Assembly (NCBI GenBank): GCA_021738725.1
Contig: JAIPBE010000003.1
Location: 62,001-126,000, forward strand
From: Saprospiraceae bacterium
GTDB lineage: Bacteria > Bacteroidota > Bacteroidia > Chitinophagales > Saprospiraceae
Reading direction: 5' to 3'
DNA length: 64,000 bases
The notes below the pieces were generated by a model, which worked only from the letters and a program-made list of their open reading frames with translations, ran no database searches and was not told the origin of the DNA. Positions 36,620 to 44,674 of the stretch are shown piece after piece. Both the position numbers and the translations under genes were made by a program. Position 1 is the stretch's first letter. The number at the start of each line of letters is the position of its first letter.

Positions 36620-37162
36620 ATGGCCTCCGCTTTTACCCATGCCTTCTCTGCCCTGGCTCTGGGCTCCGTCCTCCAATCTTCCAAACTCCACAAAGGCTTG
36701 GTCTTGACCGGCATACTCTCAGCAGCTATGCCCGACTTGGATATAGTGGCCTTCTGGATGGATATCCCCTATGAACACCCCCTGGGTCACCGGGGAATCA
36801 CCCACTCCATCCTCTTTGCTGCGATCTGGGCCCTGGGCATCGGCAACCTGTTCTGGCGAAATGTTGAAAACAAGGACAGGATTCGTTGGCGGATCTGGCT
36901 TTTTCTCTTTCTCTGTACAGCGTCACATGGCGTACTCGATGCCTTGACCACTGGTGGGCGGGGAGTCGGCTTTTTTATCCCCTTCGACAATGACCGTTAT
37001 TTCCTTCCCTGGCGGTTTATTACTGTCAGCCCCATTCGGGCTTCTGCCTTTTTTTCTGACTATGGACTGAAGGTCCTGGCGAATGAGTTTATCACTGTTT
37101 GGCTCCCCTGCTTGATCGTTATGATCATCGCCTGGGTATTCAGACAATGGCGGAAGCATTAA
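36620..37162 (+). CDS. Membrane-bound metal-dependent hydrolase (YdjM/DUF457 type)
   Basis: Inner-membrane protein of 180 residues, of the LexA-regulated YdjM-like/DUF457 hydrolase family; function is not well defined in any bacterium. It starts MASAFTHAFSALALG, the family signature with the first conserved His. It continues MPDLDIVAFW, HRGITHSILFAAIWALG and LDALTTGGRGVGFFIPF, whose His and Asp residues would bind a metal. Four hydrophobic segments are visible. The ATG at 36620 is chosen; a TTG two codons upstream is weaker. It is isolated between two repeat-rich spacers, with no visible promoter of the usual type. Confidence 0.85.
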   Translation: MASAFTHAFSALALGSVLQSSKLHKGLVLTGILSAAMPDLDIVAFWMDIPYEHPLGHRGITHSILFAAIWALGIGNLFWRNVENKDRIRWRIWLFLFLCTASHGVLDALTTGGRGVGFFIPFDNDRYFLPWRFITVSPIRASAFFSDYGLKVLANEFITVWLPCLIVMIIAWVFRQWRKH

Positions 37163-37248
37163 ACCGCTAAGACTCTAAGACGCCAAGGGCACGAAGAAAT
37201 ATTATTGGGATTCACCCTGTGGGACTCTGTGCTCTCTGTGGTGAAAAC
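37163..37248 (+). repeat. Seven-base-period element
   Basis: The left part CCGCTAAGACTCTAAGACG repeats CTAAGAC at seven-base steps. The right part (GGGACTCTGTGCTCTCTGTG) repeats CTCTGTG the same way. Such heptad spacers recur in intergenic DNA of many environmental bacteria; no function is known to me. Confidence 0.45.
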
Positions 37249-37249
37249 T

Positions 37250-37348
37250 GTGATCGTTTATTCGTTTATGGGGTTATTCGTTTATCCCTAGCGCCGAATG
37301 TTCCACTCGAATCAGGCAAACACCAAGGCGGAAAGCGGAAGTGGGAAC
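37250..37348 (+). repeat. Type B repeat, copy 3
   Basis: GTGATCGTTTATTCGTTTAT, then TTATTCGTTTATCCC, CCACTCGAATCAGGCAAAC and GGCGGAAAGCGGAAGTGGGA. A partial tail copy (GGTCAATTCGAATCAGGCAC) follows at 37371. Confidence 0.65.
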
Positions 37349-37424
37349 CGAGAAGGTCCGGATCCAGACGGTCAATTCGAATCAGGCACACACATTGCCG
37401 TTACCTGGAACTTGGAATATGGAA

Positions 37425-37440
37425 TCCGCCAGCTGGCGGA
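37425..37440. repeat. Palindrome TCCGCCAGCTGGCGGA, copy 1
   Basis: Perfect 16-base palindrome inside ...CTTGGAATATGGAA / AACGCAGAAATTCTCTG, just before type C copy 3. Absent at the matching place before type C copy 2. Confidence 0.75.
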
Positions 37441-37457
37441 AACGCAGAAATTCTCTG

Positions 37458-37530
37458 CCTCCCCCTTTATCCCCCTCATGAAGTCAGTCATCTCCAGGAT
37501 TTACAGTCGTATGGGAGGGGGACACGCTCG
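37458..37530 (+). repeat. Type C element, copy 3 (short form)
   Basis: CCTCCCCCTTTATCCCCCTC, ATGAAGTCAGTCATCTCC, end GGGAGGGGG (37513-37521). It lacks the TTTGGCG/CGCCAAA module of copies 1 and 2. Confidence 0.72.
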
Positions 37531-37607
37531 CGCTTTACAACATCGTACCATAAAGCAGCCCCAAGGACTCCTGAAGTCTCAGGCCGTGACAAACCAGGAA
37601 CTTGGAA

Positions 37608-37623
37608 TCCGCCAGCTGGCGGA
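37608..37623. repeat. Palindrome TCCGCCAGCTGGCGGA, copy 2
   Basis: Identical to copy 1. The context ACCAGGAACTTGGAA - palindrome - AACACAGGAATTC compares with ACCAGGAACTTGGAACGCAGG at 36296-36316, where it is missing; AA is present on both sides of the insert. Confidence 0.78.
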
Positions 37624-37639
37624 AACACAGGAATTCTCT

Positions 37640-37712
37640 GCCTCCCCCTTTATCCCCCTCATGAAGTCAGACCTCTCCGCGTTTTGTATGCGTATGGGAG
37701 GGGGACATGCAT
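37640..37712 (+). repeat. Type C element, copy 4 (short form)
   Basis: CCTCCCCCTTTATCCCCCTC, ATGAAGTCAGACCTCTCC, end GGGAGGGGG (37696-37704), tail ACATGCATGCGC. Nearly the same as copy 3. Confidence 0.72.
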
Positions 37713-37833
37713 GCGCTTAACAGAAGCGTAAAGTATGGCTGTTCAGCAGTAGTCGGAAGTCTCAGGCCTTTTCTAATCAGCAATTTGAAACCAGGAACGC
37801 AGGAATCAGGAATTTTCCGATTTCCGCCTTTGA

Positions 37834-38976
37834 CTAATCCACCACCATCGTCGCCGTATTCAGCTCCTGCTGCTCCAGTGTCACTGGAAGATCGCGATAA
37901 CCATACTGCTGGTCCCGTAGCTGCGGACGATAACCCGCATCCCGGATGGCTTGTTGGATACCATTGGCCGTAAACCGGAAGGGAGCTCCTGCCGCGCTGA
38001 CCACGTTCTCCTCGATCATGATACTGCCAAAATCGTTGGCACCCGAATGGAGACAGACTTGAGCCACCTGTTTGCCCACAGTCAACCAGGACGCCTGGAC
38101 ATTGACAATATTGGGCAACATGATCCGGCTCATAGCGATCATGCGAATGTACTCATCGCCAGTGCACGTATTCCGGGCACGCTTCATGTTCTTGAGCATA
38201 GTGTCCTCATCCTGGAACGGCCAGGGGATGAATGCAAGGAATCCCTTTGCGTCAGCCGGTTTTTTATCCTGGACTTCCCGAAGCCGGACATAGTGTTCCA
38301 TGCGCTCGAGGTTGGTCTCGATATGCCCGAACATCATCGTCGCCGAGGTGGTCAACCGCAACTGATGGGCCGCTTCCATCACCGCCAGCCATTCTTCACC
38401 ATTGCATTTTCCTTTGGAGATGAGACGGCGCACCCGATCATCCAGGATCTCGGCGCCGGCGCCTGGGAGGGAATCCAGTCCGGCATCCATCAACGCTTGC
38501 AGGACTTCGGTATGTGTGCTCTTCTCCAATTTGGTAATGTGCGCAATCTCGGGTGGACCGAGGGCGTGCAACTTCAGATTGGGATAGAGCGACTTGAGCT
38601 CCTTGAATAGTTTCACATAATAGTCCAGTCCCAGATCGGGATGGTGACCGCCCTGGAGGAGGAGTTGTTCTCCGCCGAGGCGGAAGGTCTCTTCTATCTT
38701 CTGCTTGTATTCTTCGATCGTGGTGATATAGGCCTCTTCATGGCCGGGACGGCGGTAGAAGTTGCAGAACTTGCAGTTGGCTACACAGACATTGGTGGTA
38801 TTGGAGTTGCGGTCGATGATCCAGGTGACCACATCATTGGGCACATGGTGCAACCGCAATTGGTGACCCACATACATCAATTCAGCCGTAGCGGCCTGCT
38901 CAAAAAGGAAGACACCTTCCTCGGCAGTGAGGTGATCGCGTTGAAGTCCCCGCTGGAGGAGATCGTGTACATGCAT
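37834..38976 (-). CDS. mqnC: Cyclic dehypoxanthinyl futalosine synthase
   Basis: Radical-SAM enzyme that cyclises dehypoxanthinyl futalosine in the futalosine route to menaquinone. The product has 380 residues. The 4Fe-4S motif is C64-VAN-C68-KF-C71 (NVCVANCKFCNFYR), and GGEQLLLQGGHHPDLGLDYY is typical of MqnC rather than MqnE or CofH. The C-terminal part has ASWLTVGKQVAQVCLHSGANDFGS. The ATG at 38976 (MHVHDLLQRGLQRDHLTAEEG) matches the family; the longer frame to 39057 runs through the predicted promoter. No other mqn gene is in the window. Confidence 0.92.
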   Translation of the reverse strand: MHVHDLLQRGLQRDHLTAEEGVFLFEQAATAELMYVGHQLRLHHVPNDVVTWIIDRNSNTTNVCVANCKFCNFYRRPGHEEAYITTIEEYKQKIEETFRLGGEQLLLQGGHHPDLGLDYYVKLFKELKSLYPNLKLHALGPPEIAHITKLEKSTHTEVLQALMDAGLDSLPGAGAEILDDRVRRLISKGKCNGEEWLAVMEAAHQLRLTTSATMMFGHIETNLERMEHYVRLREVQDKKPADAKGFLAFIPWPFQDEDTMLKNMKRARNTCTGDEYIRMIAMSRIMLPNIVNVQASWLTVGKQVAQVCLHSGANDFGSIMIEENVVSAAGAPFRFTANGIQQAIRDAGYRPQLRDQQYGYRDLPVTLEQQELNTATMVVD

Positions 38977-38997
38977 AGTGACTGTGTTGTGGGTAGG

Positions 38998-39005
38998 CAA
39001 AGGTA
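38998..39005 (-). promoter_or_regulatory. Candidate -7 box of mqnC
   Basis: Minus-strand TACCTTTG, exact match, 21 bases before the ATG; a TTG lies 16 bases further up, shorter than usual. Confidence 0.5.
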
Positions 39006-39126
39006 CAACCCCTGAAGGAAGCAAGAAGTTGTCCATCAGGCTGTTTCTTCCAAACATCCTTGCTTCTGATCTGGATCTCGGTTTTCAAACCTTGTAAAAA
39101 CGCAGTTCCGATGAATAAGCTCTTTC

Positions 39127-40635
39127 TTACTCTGTCTTGATCAGCCGGATCGTCTCGCGACTACGGGGACCATCAATGACCAGAAAATAAAGTCCATTGG
39201 GCCAGGGGCTCAGATCCAATTCAATAGGAGAGAATTGACCCACCCAGGTAGCCATTTTGCGGCCAGTCAGATCCATCAATTGCAGGTCATAGGCAATACC
39301 ATCTGTTAAACCTGTCAGGGTGATTCGGCCGGATGTAGGATTGGGATACACCTTCAACCCTTCAGATGGTACAGGAATGTGTGGTATGATATGTACCGAA
39401 ATACTGCTATCGCAGACTGGGGCATTGCCCAGGCGATAGTTTGGATAATAGGGCAGAGAGATACCATTGTAGGTTGGCATGAAGATCTCATTATGACTGA
39501 ACCCACAATCCGGAACGGGATTGTCGGGATAATGCATCACCGACATGCATCGGATTCCATTCGGGGCAATGACATAGATCTTACAATCAGGACCCAGCTG
39601 CATCCAGTAAAATGCGGTTTGTAGACCGCACAATGTATAATCATAGTGGACTACTACTTTCTGGCTGGCGGCAATATCTATAGCCTCCAGGTCATACTGG
39701 TAGATCTCAAAGTATGCAGCGACATACAGGTAACGCCCACTGGGAGAAAAAGCGCAACTCATCGCCCGGATGGTATCCGAGTCAGGGATGGGCAGGTGTA
39801 TAAAATTGCTCAACTTTCCGGTTGATCGATCCATGTCAAACAACATGCACCCAACTTCCCATTGAGATATGGCAAAATGATCGCCTTGTGGAGAAAACAA
39901 GGCATATGCTGACCCATTCGCACCCATAAACGGAATGCCAATTTCCTGAGGAAATGGTCCTGTAATGCTGTCCCCTGAATAAAGGAATGTATAAAAAAAG
40001 TTATTCCGTTGCCCCCGATGAATAATCCACCAGTCATGCCCGTTCGTATGGCGAACTGCAGCGAGAGAAGACGAAAAGGTGTCCTGTTGCAAGACTTCAT
40101 TTTTTAAACTCACCTTACCCAATCCTTGATTGGCTTTCATATTAACTCGAGTTCTATGTAAACGGTCATCATCAATTTTTTTGAGACCTCCAGTTAAAGT
40201 AAATATTGTGGTAGAATGGTGAAACATATCATATAATCCAACCGAATCAGGATGGGGTAAGATGACCACATCCTGAGAAGTGTTATAATTCTCTGGACAA
40301 ACTAGATCTGAAATATCCCCCGGGTTCAATCCATCCCCATTTTCCATGAGCGAATCATTGGGACCATGGATCTCACACCCATTGTAATAGAACTGTAGAT
40401 GCCCTGCTGTATCCGATATGGCCGCATGACTTTGATCAATAAACATGCTACGACCTGGTCGAAGCGTCATAGATGGAGGAGTCTCTGTAAAAAGCAGGTC
40501 AAACCCCCAAGTTGTTGGATCTGGGTGTTCCTTTAAATTATACCCAAACATCCAGGTATAATCATGCTTTTGTGCATATAGATCTGGAGCCAAGCAAATC
40601 CATATTAAAAGGATGAGGTTGGGGTAGAAACGCAT
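39127..40635 (-). CDS. Secreted propeller-like protein with T9SS type A sorting domain
   Basis: Type IX secretion cargo, 502 residues. The signal peptide MRFYPNLILLIWICLAPDLYAQ is followed by about 400 residues with repeated strand-turn units (DQSHAAISDTAGHLQFYYNG, YALFSPQGDHFAISQWEVGC, MSCAFSPSGRYLYVAAYFEI), like a beta propeller. The C-terminal 80 residues are the sorting domain: LKVYPNPTSGRITLTGL, then LMDLTGRKMATW and WPNGLYFLVIDG. No catalytic motif is recognised. The ATG at 40635 starts the signal peptide; an ATG at 40662 would add nine residues. It belongs to no operon. Confidence 0.85.
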   Translation of the reverse strand: MRFYPNLILLIWICLAPDLYAQKHDYTWMFGYNLKEHPDPTTWGFDLLFTETPPSMTLRPGRSMFIDQSHAAISDTAGHLQFYYNGCEIHGPNDSLMENGDGLNPGDISDLVCPENYNTSQDVVILPHPDSVGLYDMFHHSTTIFTLTGGLKKIDDDRLHRTRVNMKANQGLGKVSLKNEVLQQDTFSSSLAAVRHTNGHDWWIIHRGQRNNFFYTFLYSGDSITGPFPQEIGIPFMGANGSAYALFSPQGDHFAISQWEVGCMLFDMDRSTGKLSNFIHLPIPDSDTIRAMSCAFSPSGRYLYVAAYFEIYQYDLEAIDIAASQKVVVHYDYTLCGLQTAFYWMQLGPDCKIYVIAPNGIRCMSVMHYPDNPVPDCGFSHNEIFMPTYNGISLPYYPNYRLGNAPVCDSSISVHIIPHIPVPSEGLKVYPNPTSGRITLTGLTDGIAYDLQLMDLTGRKMATWVGQFSPIELDLSPWPNGLYFLVIDGPRSRETIRLIKTE

Positions 40636-40742
40636 TGATAAAGAAAACGGGCTGAGACTCATACTTTCTAAGTTACACTGGATGTTTGAAACAAGTCGAC
40701 GTATTGTTTCTTTCCAGAGCTGAAGTCTAGTACGATTACATA

Positions 40743-41519
40743 CTACTCCCCCTTAAACGCCGGCTTCCGCTTTTCCAGAAACGCAGCCACCCCTTCCTTG
40801 TAATCATGGGTTTCTCCGGCCATGGTCTGCAGGCGATCTTCCAGGCCGAGTTGGCTGTCCAGATCATGATGCATGGACATGTTGAGAGCCTGCTTGGTCA
40901 GGGCCAGGCCCCGGGTGGGCATGGCGGCCATCTGCCGGGCCAGGGCGGCCACCTCCATGGGAAAGGACTCCTGATTGTACACTTTATAGAGCATGCCCCA
41001 GGTCAGGGCTTCAGCTGCGGATACCTTGTCACCCGTCATCATCACCGCAGAAGCCCGTTGAAAACCGATCAGACGAGGAAGGAAAAAGGTGCCCCCACTG
41101 TCGGGGATCAGGCCGATCTTGGAAAACGCCTGGATGAAGGAAGCCACCTCAGAGGCCACTACGATATCACAGGCCAGGGCAATGTTGGCGCCGGCACCGG
41201 CAGCCACCCCGTTCACGGCAGCGATGACCGGTTTTTCGATCTTGCGGATGCGCTGGATGATGGGATTGTAATGCTCTTGCAGGATGATCGGCAGGGAGGG
41301 TCCATTCGGATCCGTGACCTCCTGCAGATCCTGTCCCGCACAAAATGCCCGTCCATTGCCGGTGATGACGATACAGCGTACCTCTGGATCCGCTGCACAG
41401 TCGTCCAGATGAGCCTGAAGAGACAGGGCCATCTCCCGGTTGAAGCTGTTGAAAACATCCGGACGGTTGAGGGTCAGGGTGGCGACGCCGAACTCAATAG
41501 ACTTTAAGATCAGGGACAT
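40743..41519 (-). CDS. paaG: Enoyl-CoA hydratase/isomerase, PaaG-like
   Basis: Crotonase-family enzyme. PaaG isomerises ring-1,2-epoxyphenylacetyl-CoA to the oxepin in phenylacetate breakdown. The product has 258 residues. The oxyanion-hole segments are GNGRAFCAGQDLQEV and NGVAAGAGANIALACDIVVA; the active-site Asp is in GLIPDSGGTFFLP. PaaG rather than a general hydratase is favoured by FCAGQDL, IPDSGGTFFLPRLIG and the paaABCD genes 1.6 kb away, but those are separated by another gene. A -7 box lies 17 bases upstream. Confidence 0.82.
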   Translation of the reverse strand: MSLILKSIEFGVATLTLNRPDVFNSFNREMALSLQAHLDDCAADPEVRCIVITGNGRAFCAGQDLQEVTDPNGPSLPIILQEHYNPIIQRIRKIEKPVIAAVNGVAAGAGANIALACDIVVASEVASFIQAFSKIGLIPDSGGTFFLPRLIGFQRASAVMMTGDKVSAAEALTWGMLYKVYNQESFPMEVAALARQMAAMPTRGLALTKQALNMSMHHDLDSQLGLEDRLQTMAGETHDYKEGVAAFLEKRKPAFKGE

Positions 41520-41535
41520 AGTCTGTGATTTTACT

Positions 41536-41543
41536 CAAAAGTA
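41536..41543 (-). promoter_or_regulatory. Candidate -7 box of paaG
   Basis: Minus-strand TACTTTTG, exact match. The nearest TTG is 24 bases up, too far for the usual spacing. The TetR-type inverted repeat of the paaA promoter is not present here. Confidence 0.45.
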
Positions 41544-41718
41544 AGGTTCTGTGCGGGAATCGCAGGACAACCTGTTTGAAGTGGATAACTACCTTATGCT
41601 CAGCTTCATAAATATAAGTCCATTAATTACTGTATAACATTCGGCCTGATTCAAGAGTGGCCTTGTTTCAATTCTCCATTTTTCTCCCTAATTTTCAAGG
41701 TTATCTATCCTTATTGCC

Positions 41719-42522
41719 ATGAAACATATCCTGACTCTTTTTGTCGTTTGTTGGTTTTTACCCACCCTGACATTTGCTCAATCCTCACCCATGATTCTGC
41801 AAATGGACGTGGAAGAGGTGAATGGTACTGACGAGATTATTGCTCATCTGAGGGTCGTACAATGCGATAGTATTTTAGGGTTTCATATGGGCCTCACCTG
41901 GGATACGACCAAGGCCGATTTCATTCAGATCGAAGACAAAGGGCCACTATATATAGATGGCTGGGATGGAATAAACTTTGGACCTCCGTTTACGGATCAA
42001 GGACTTTTTCAAAGTCTATGGCTTCCAATACCACTCGAATGTATCAGTCTGGATAGTGGTGTTGCGATTTATTCGCTTCGATTCAAACAGTTGGCGGCTA
42101 ATGTTGAATTTACTTTGTTAGCTGATACATCAACATATTTCTTCACATTTAATCATAAAACGCACTTTGAAACCATCGATTGTAATTCTGAATTAAAAGA
42201 TGTTATCTACATCAATAATCTGAACGACACTCTCTATGTTCAAAATGGTGGTATCGTTTCCCAGGAATTGGCCCCGGAATGGCATAGGTTGAACATATAC
42301 CCCAACCCTGTCCAGGATATCCTTATGATTGATGGGCTTAAGGACATGAAAGGCCATTGGATATTGAATGACCTCTATGGAAGATCTATAAAAACAGGTC
42401 AATTTCATCAAAACCCAATGCAGATCCAGGTCAATGATTTACCGGAAGGATGGTATTTTCTTCAATTGCATGCGGACCAGGGTCAATTCACGACAAGGCC
42501 TATTCTTGTACAACGAAATTGA
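41719..42522 (+). CDS. Secreted protein with T9SS type A sorting domain
   Basis: Type IX secretion cargo of 267 residues. A signal peptide (MKHILTLFVVCWFLPTLTFAQ) leads to a single globular domain at about 25-165 that resembles a cohesin-like beta sandwich (EIIAHLRVVQCDSILGFHMG and LTWDTTKADFIQI). The sorting domain starts LNIYPNPVQDILMIDGLKDM and ends in LPEGWYFLQLHADQG. It is the only gene between paaG and paaD and points the other way, so it breaks the phenylacetate locus. Its base composition is more AT-rich than the paa genes on either side. Function is unknown. Confidence 0.82.
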   Translation: MKHILTLFVVCWFLPTLTFAQSSPMILQMDVEEVNGTDEIIAHLRVVQCDSILGFHMGLTWDTTKADFIQIEDKGPLYIDGWDGINFGPPFTDQGLFQSLWLPIPLECISLDSGVAIYSLRFKQLAANVEFTLLADTSTYFFTFNHKTHFETIDCNSELKDVIYINNLNDTLYVQNGGIVSQELAPEWHRLNIYPNPVQDILMIDGLKDMKGHWILNDLYGRSIKTGQFHQNPMQIQVNDLPEGWYFLQLHADQGQFTTRPILVQRN

Positions 42523-43075
42523 TAGCGTTTATTAGAACTCAAAGATTCTAATTATCTTTTATTACCACACGTGTTCTTATTAGTTCCTAGATTCAATTGT
42601 GCATGCAATTTATCTTATCGTCGCCAAACCAGGGCCTCCCAGACCCATCAGAATCCGCATTCAAAATAGATAACAGATTTTATCTACAAAAGACTTGTTC
42701 AATTGGAGCGATGCCGCATTATTTGGTCGGTTACTGGATCCAACTTCTCATCAAGAAACGAAATCATACGTTCGATACGAGAAGCTAAGCCGGATCACTA
42801 AACCCCGATCAAATACGAGCGGCCGGATTCTGATATAACCGTACCTCCAATCAAGAATCGAACTGAACGAAATGCCAATCAATTGCTAAAGGCCCATTTT
42901 GGCGACAAGCGCTTTTGTCTCCTTTTGGCGCGTCAAAAGGAGAAGCCGCGCCGGCTTGAGGCGGGCCAGAGATAACTGCGAATGATCAATATTAAGCAGG
43001 TACGTCAAAATGGAAAACGGCACCCGTTACATAGTTTTTTCAAAAAAAGCAAATAACATTGATCTCTTGCGCCCG
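42523..43075. other. Spacer between T9SS cargo gene and paaD
   Basis: No gene supported in 553 bases. The AT-rich first part shows nothing. The second part holds a perfect nine-pair hairpin (separate entry) and a GC-rich tail GCCGCGCCGGCTTGAGGCGG; it may be the relic of a repeat. Confidence 0.5.
42919..42942. repeat. Perfect hairpin CTCCTTTTG / CAAAAGGAG
   Basis: Nine perfect pairs around GCGCGT. There is no T run and no gene end nearby on either strand (paaD ends 133 bases away), so it is more likely a repeat than a terminator. Confidence 0.5.
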
Positions 43076-43543
43076 TCAATGACACTTGAAATGATCAAAC
43101 GGCTCCTTACACTCCTGGCATTGCCAGAGGGATTTGCAAGCCGTGGATCCAAACTGGGAGAGCAATTTGGTATGGGGGGATCCGCATTGTGGACAGTTGG
43201 GGAACTCCTGGTTTTTGCGGGGAGGGGCAATGCCGAATTTTTCCAGTTTGGCCATGCCCTCTTCCGTGATCCAGTCCGTTGTCCAGGCCGGACTGAGCAC
43301 TGTTTTGATGCGGACATCCTGATAGCCTGCCCCTTTGAGGGCTGCCATGATCTGCACCTCGATCATGTTCATGGCCGGGCAACCGGAATAGGTCGGCGTG
43401 ATCACTACCTCAACCCCATTTTCAATCAGATGCACATCGCGAATGATGCCGAGGTCCGCAACGGTCAGCACCGGAATCTCCGGATCAACTACTGTTTCCA
43501 GCAGGGTCCATACGGAGGCGATATCTGGTGCACTCGTGTTCAT
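43076..43543 (-). CDS. paaD: Phenylacetyl-CoA monooxygenase assembly protein PaaD
   Basis: Maturation factor thought to supply Fe-S or iron to the phenylacetyl-CoA 1,2-epoxidase. The product has 155 residues. A MIP18/DUF59-like domain (VVDPEIPVLTVADLGIIRDV and TPTYSGCPAMNMIEVQIMAAL) carries the conserved Cys. A C-terminal zinc-ribbon-like part has CPQCGSPH and CQECKEPF plus another Cys in TACKSL, typical of PaaD. The ATG at 43543 overlaps the paaC stop (TAATG), supporting it over the ATG at 43549. Last gene of paaABCD. Confidence 0.93.
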   Translation of the reverse strand: MNTSAPDIASVWTLLETVVDPEIPVLTVADLGIIRDVHLIENGVEVVITPTYSGCPAMNMIEVQIMAALKGAGYQDVRIKTVLSPAWTTDWITEEGMAKLEKFGIAPPRKNQEFPNCPQCGSPHTKLLSQFGSTACKSLWQCQECKEPFDHFKCH

Positions 43544-44307
43544 TACCATTCCAGGCCGGGATAGGCCCGTTGCATGTATTGCAGGTCGGCCAGCATATGA
43601 CCCAGGTGTTCCGTGTGGACACCCGTTTTCCCTCCGGTTTGGACTGCCGGATCGTCCGGCGTGGTCAGGGTGGCTTCTCGAATGGTGTCAGCTATAGTTT
43701 GCTCCCACTCCTCCCGGATCTCTTCCGGGCCAGCCAATACACCGGCATCGATGAGACGCTGCTCGAAGGGTGCCGGCATCAACAGTTCCAGACGATACAT
43801 CCAGGCTTCATCCAGGGCTACCTGCATTCGGAGCTGGCTTTCTTCCGTGCCATCACCCAGGCGCAGCACCCATTCACTGCTCCACTTCAAGTGATAGGTC
43901 GCCTCCTTGACCGCCTTTCCGGCAATATCCCGCAATCCCTGATCCGGAGATGCCAGCAATGTTTTGAGGAAGGGCAGATGCCAGGCATCAAAGAGGAACT
44001 GACGGGCGATGGTATGTGCAAAATCCCCGTTAGGCAGTTCGACCAGGAGGGCATTGGTGTACTCCCGCTCCGAGCGCAGGTAGGCCAGGTCATCTTCTGT
44101 GCGACCCTTGCCTTCCAGTTCAGCAGCATATTGATAGTAAAGACGCGCCTGGCCGATCAGGTCCAGGGAGATATTCGTCATGGCGATGTCCTGCTCCAGT
44201 ACAGGTCCATGACCGCACCATTCGCCGAGGCGGTGGCCGAGCACCAGGCAGTTGTCAGCCATGTACAGGACAAACTGGAAGAGAGAGGGGGAAGCCGTTT
44301 GATTCAT
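43543..44307 (-). CDS. paaC: Phenylacetyl-CoA epoxidase subunit PaaC
   Basis: Structural, non-catalytic ferritin-like subunit that pairs with PaaA in the epoxidase complex, 254 residues, normal length. Diagnostic segments are MADNCLVLGHRLGEWCGHGP, ISLDLIGQARLYYQYAAE, KEATYHLKWSSEWVLRLGDG and HTEHLGHMLADLQYMQRAYPG; the metal ligands of PaaA are incomplete, as expected. It begins 73 bases after paaB, the only sizeable gap in the operon; nothing is seen in that gap. Confidence 0.95.
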   Translation of the reverse strand: MNQTASPSLFQFVLYMADNCLVLGHRLGEWCGHGPVLEQDIAMTNISLDLIGQARLYYQYAAELEGKGRTEDDLAYLRSEREYTNALLVELPNGDFAHTIARQFLFDAWHLPFLKTLLASPDQGLRDIAGKAVKEATYHLKWSSEWVLRLGDGTEESQLRMQVALDEAWMYRLELLMPAPFEQRLIDAGVLAGPEEIREEWEQTIADTIREATLTTPDDPAVQTGGKTGVHTEHLGHMLADLQYMQRAYPGLEW

Positions 44308-44380
44308 GTCAATCTAGATTTCTTCATCGAAGAGATTCGGGTCAAACCCATGGTCTATAAACCGGTTGAGTCGACCAACT

Positions 44381-44662
44381 TTACATATGTCCCACTTCAT
44401 CGGGGATGTCATAGAATGTCGGATGACGATAGACCTTATCGCGTGCCGATTCGAACATGCTGTCCTGTTCCTCGGGATCGGACGCGTGAATGAATTTGGA
44501 TTCCACGACCCAGATGCTTACGCCTTCATTGCGGCGGGTATATACATCGCGGGCATTCTCGATGGCCATTTCCCAGTCGGTGGCATGGAGGCTGCCGACA
44601 TGTTTATGATCCAATCCGTTGCGGGAGCGAATAAATACCTCCCATAGAGGCCAATCTTTCAT
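44381..44662 (-). CDS. paaB: Phenylacetyl-CoA epoxidase subunit PaaB
   Basis: Small bridging subunit of the epoxidase, 93 residues. It has the family opening WPLWEVFIRSRNGLDHKHVG and the central LHATDWEMAIENARDVYTRR, EGVSIWVVES and YRHPTFYDIPDEVGHM segments. The start ATG is 12 bases after the paaA stop. Confidence 0.96.
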   Translation of the reverse strand: MKDWPLWEVFIRSRNGLDHKHVGSLHATDWEMAIENARDVYTRRNEGVSIWVVESKFIHASDPEEQDSMFESARDKVYRHPTFYDIPDEVGHM

Positions 44663-44674
44663 AATTCTTGATGA

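Larger units (their letters stand above)
37163..37833. repeat. Second repeat-rich spacer without genes
   Basis: About 670 bases with no credible gene. It holds a heptad-like element at 37163-37248, type B copy 3, two type C elements and two identical 16-base palindromes. The end (37740-37833) has loose AGGAA-type repeats only. Confidence 0.72.

Noticed and set aside
37219..37731. Overlapping open frames in the 35-37.8 kb spacers, some with repeated CLPLYPPHEV-like peptides
   Set aside because: They follow type B and C repeats and palindromes, overlap each other in several frames and lack any promoter or family support.
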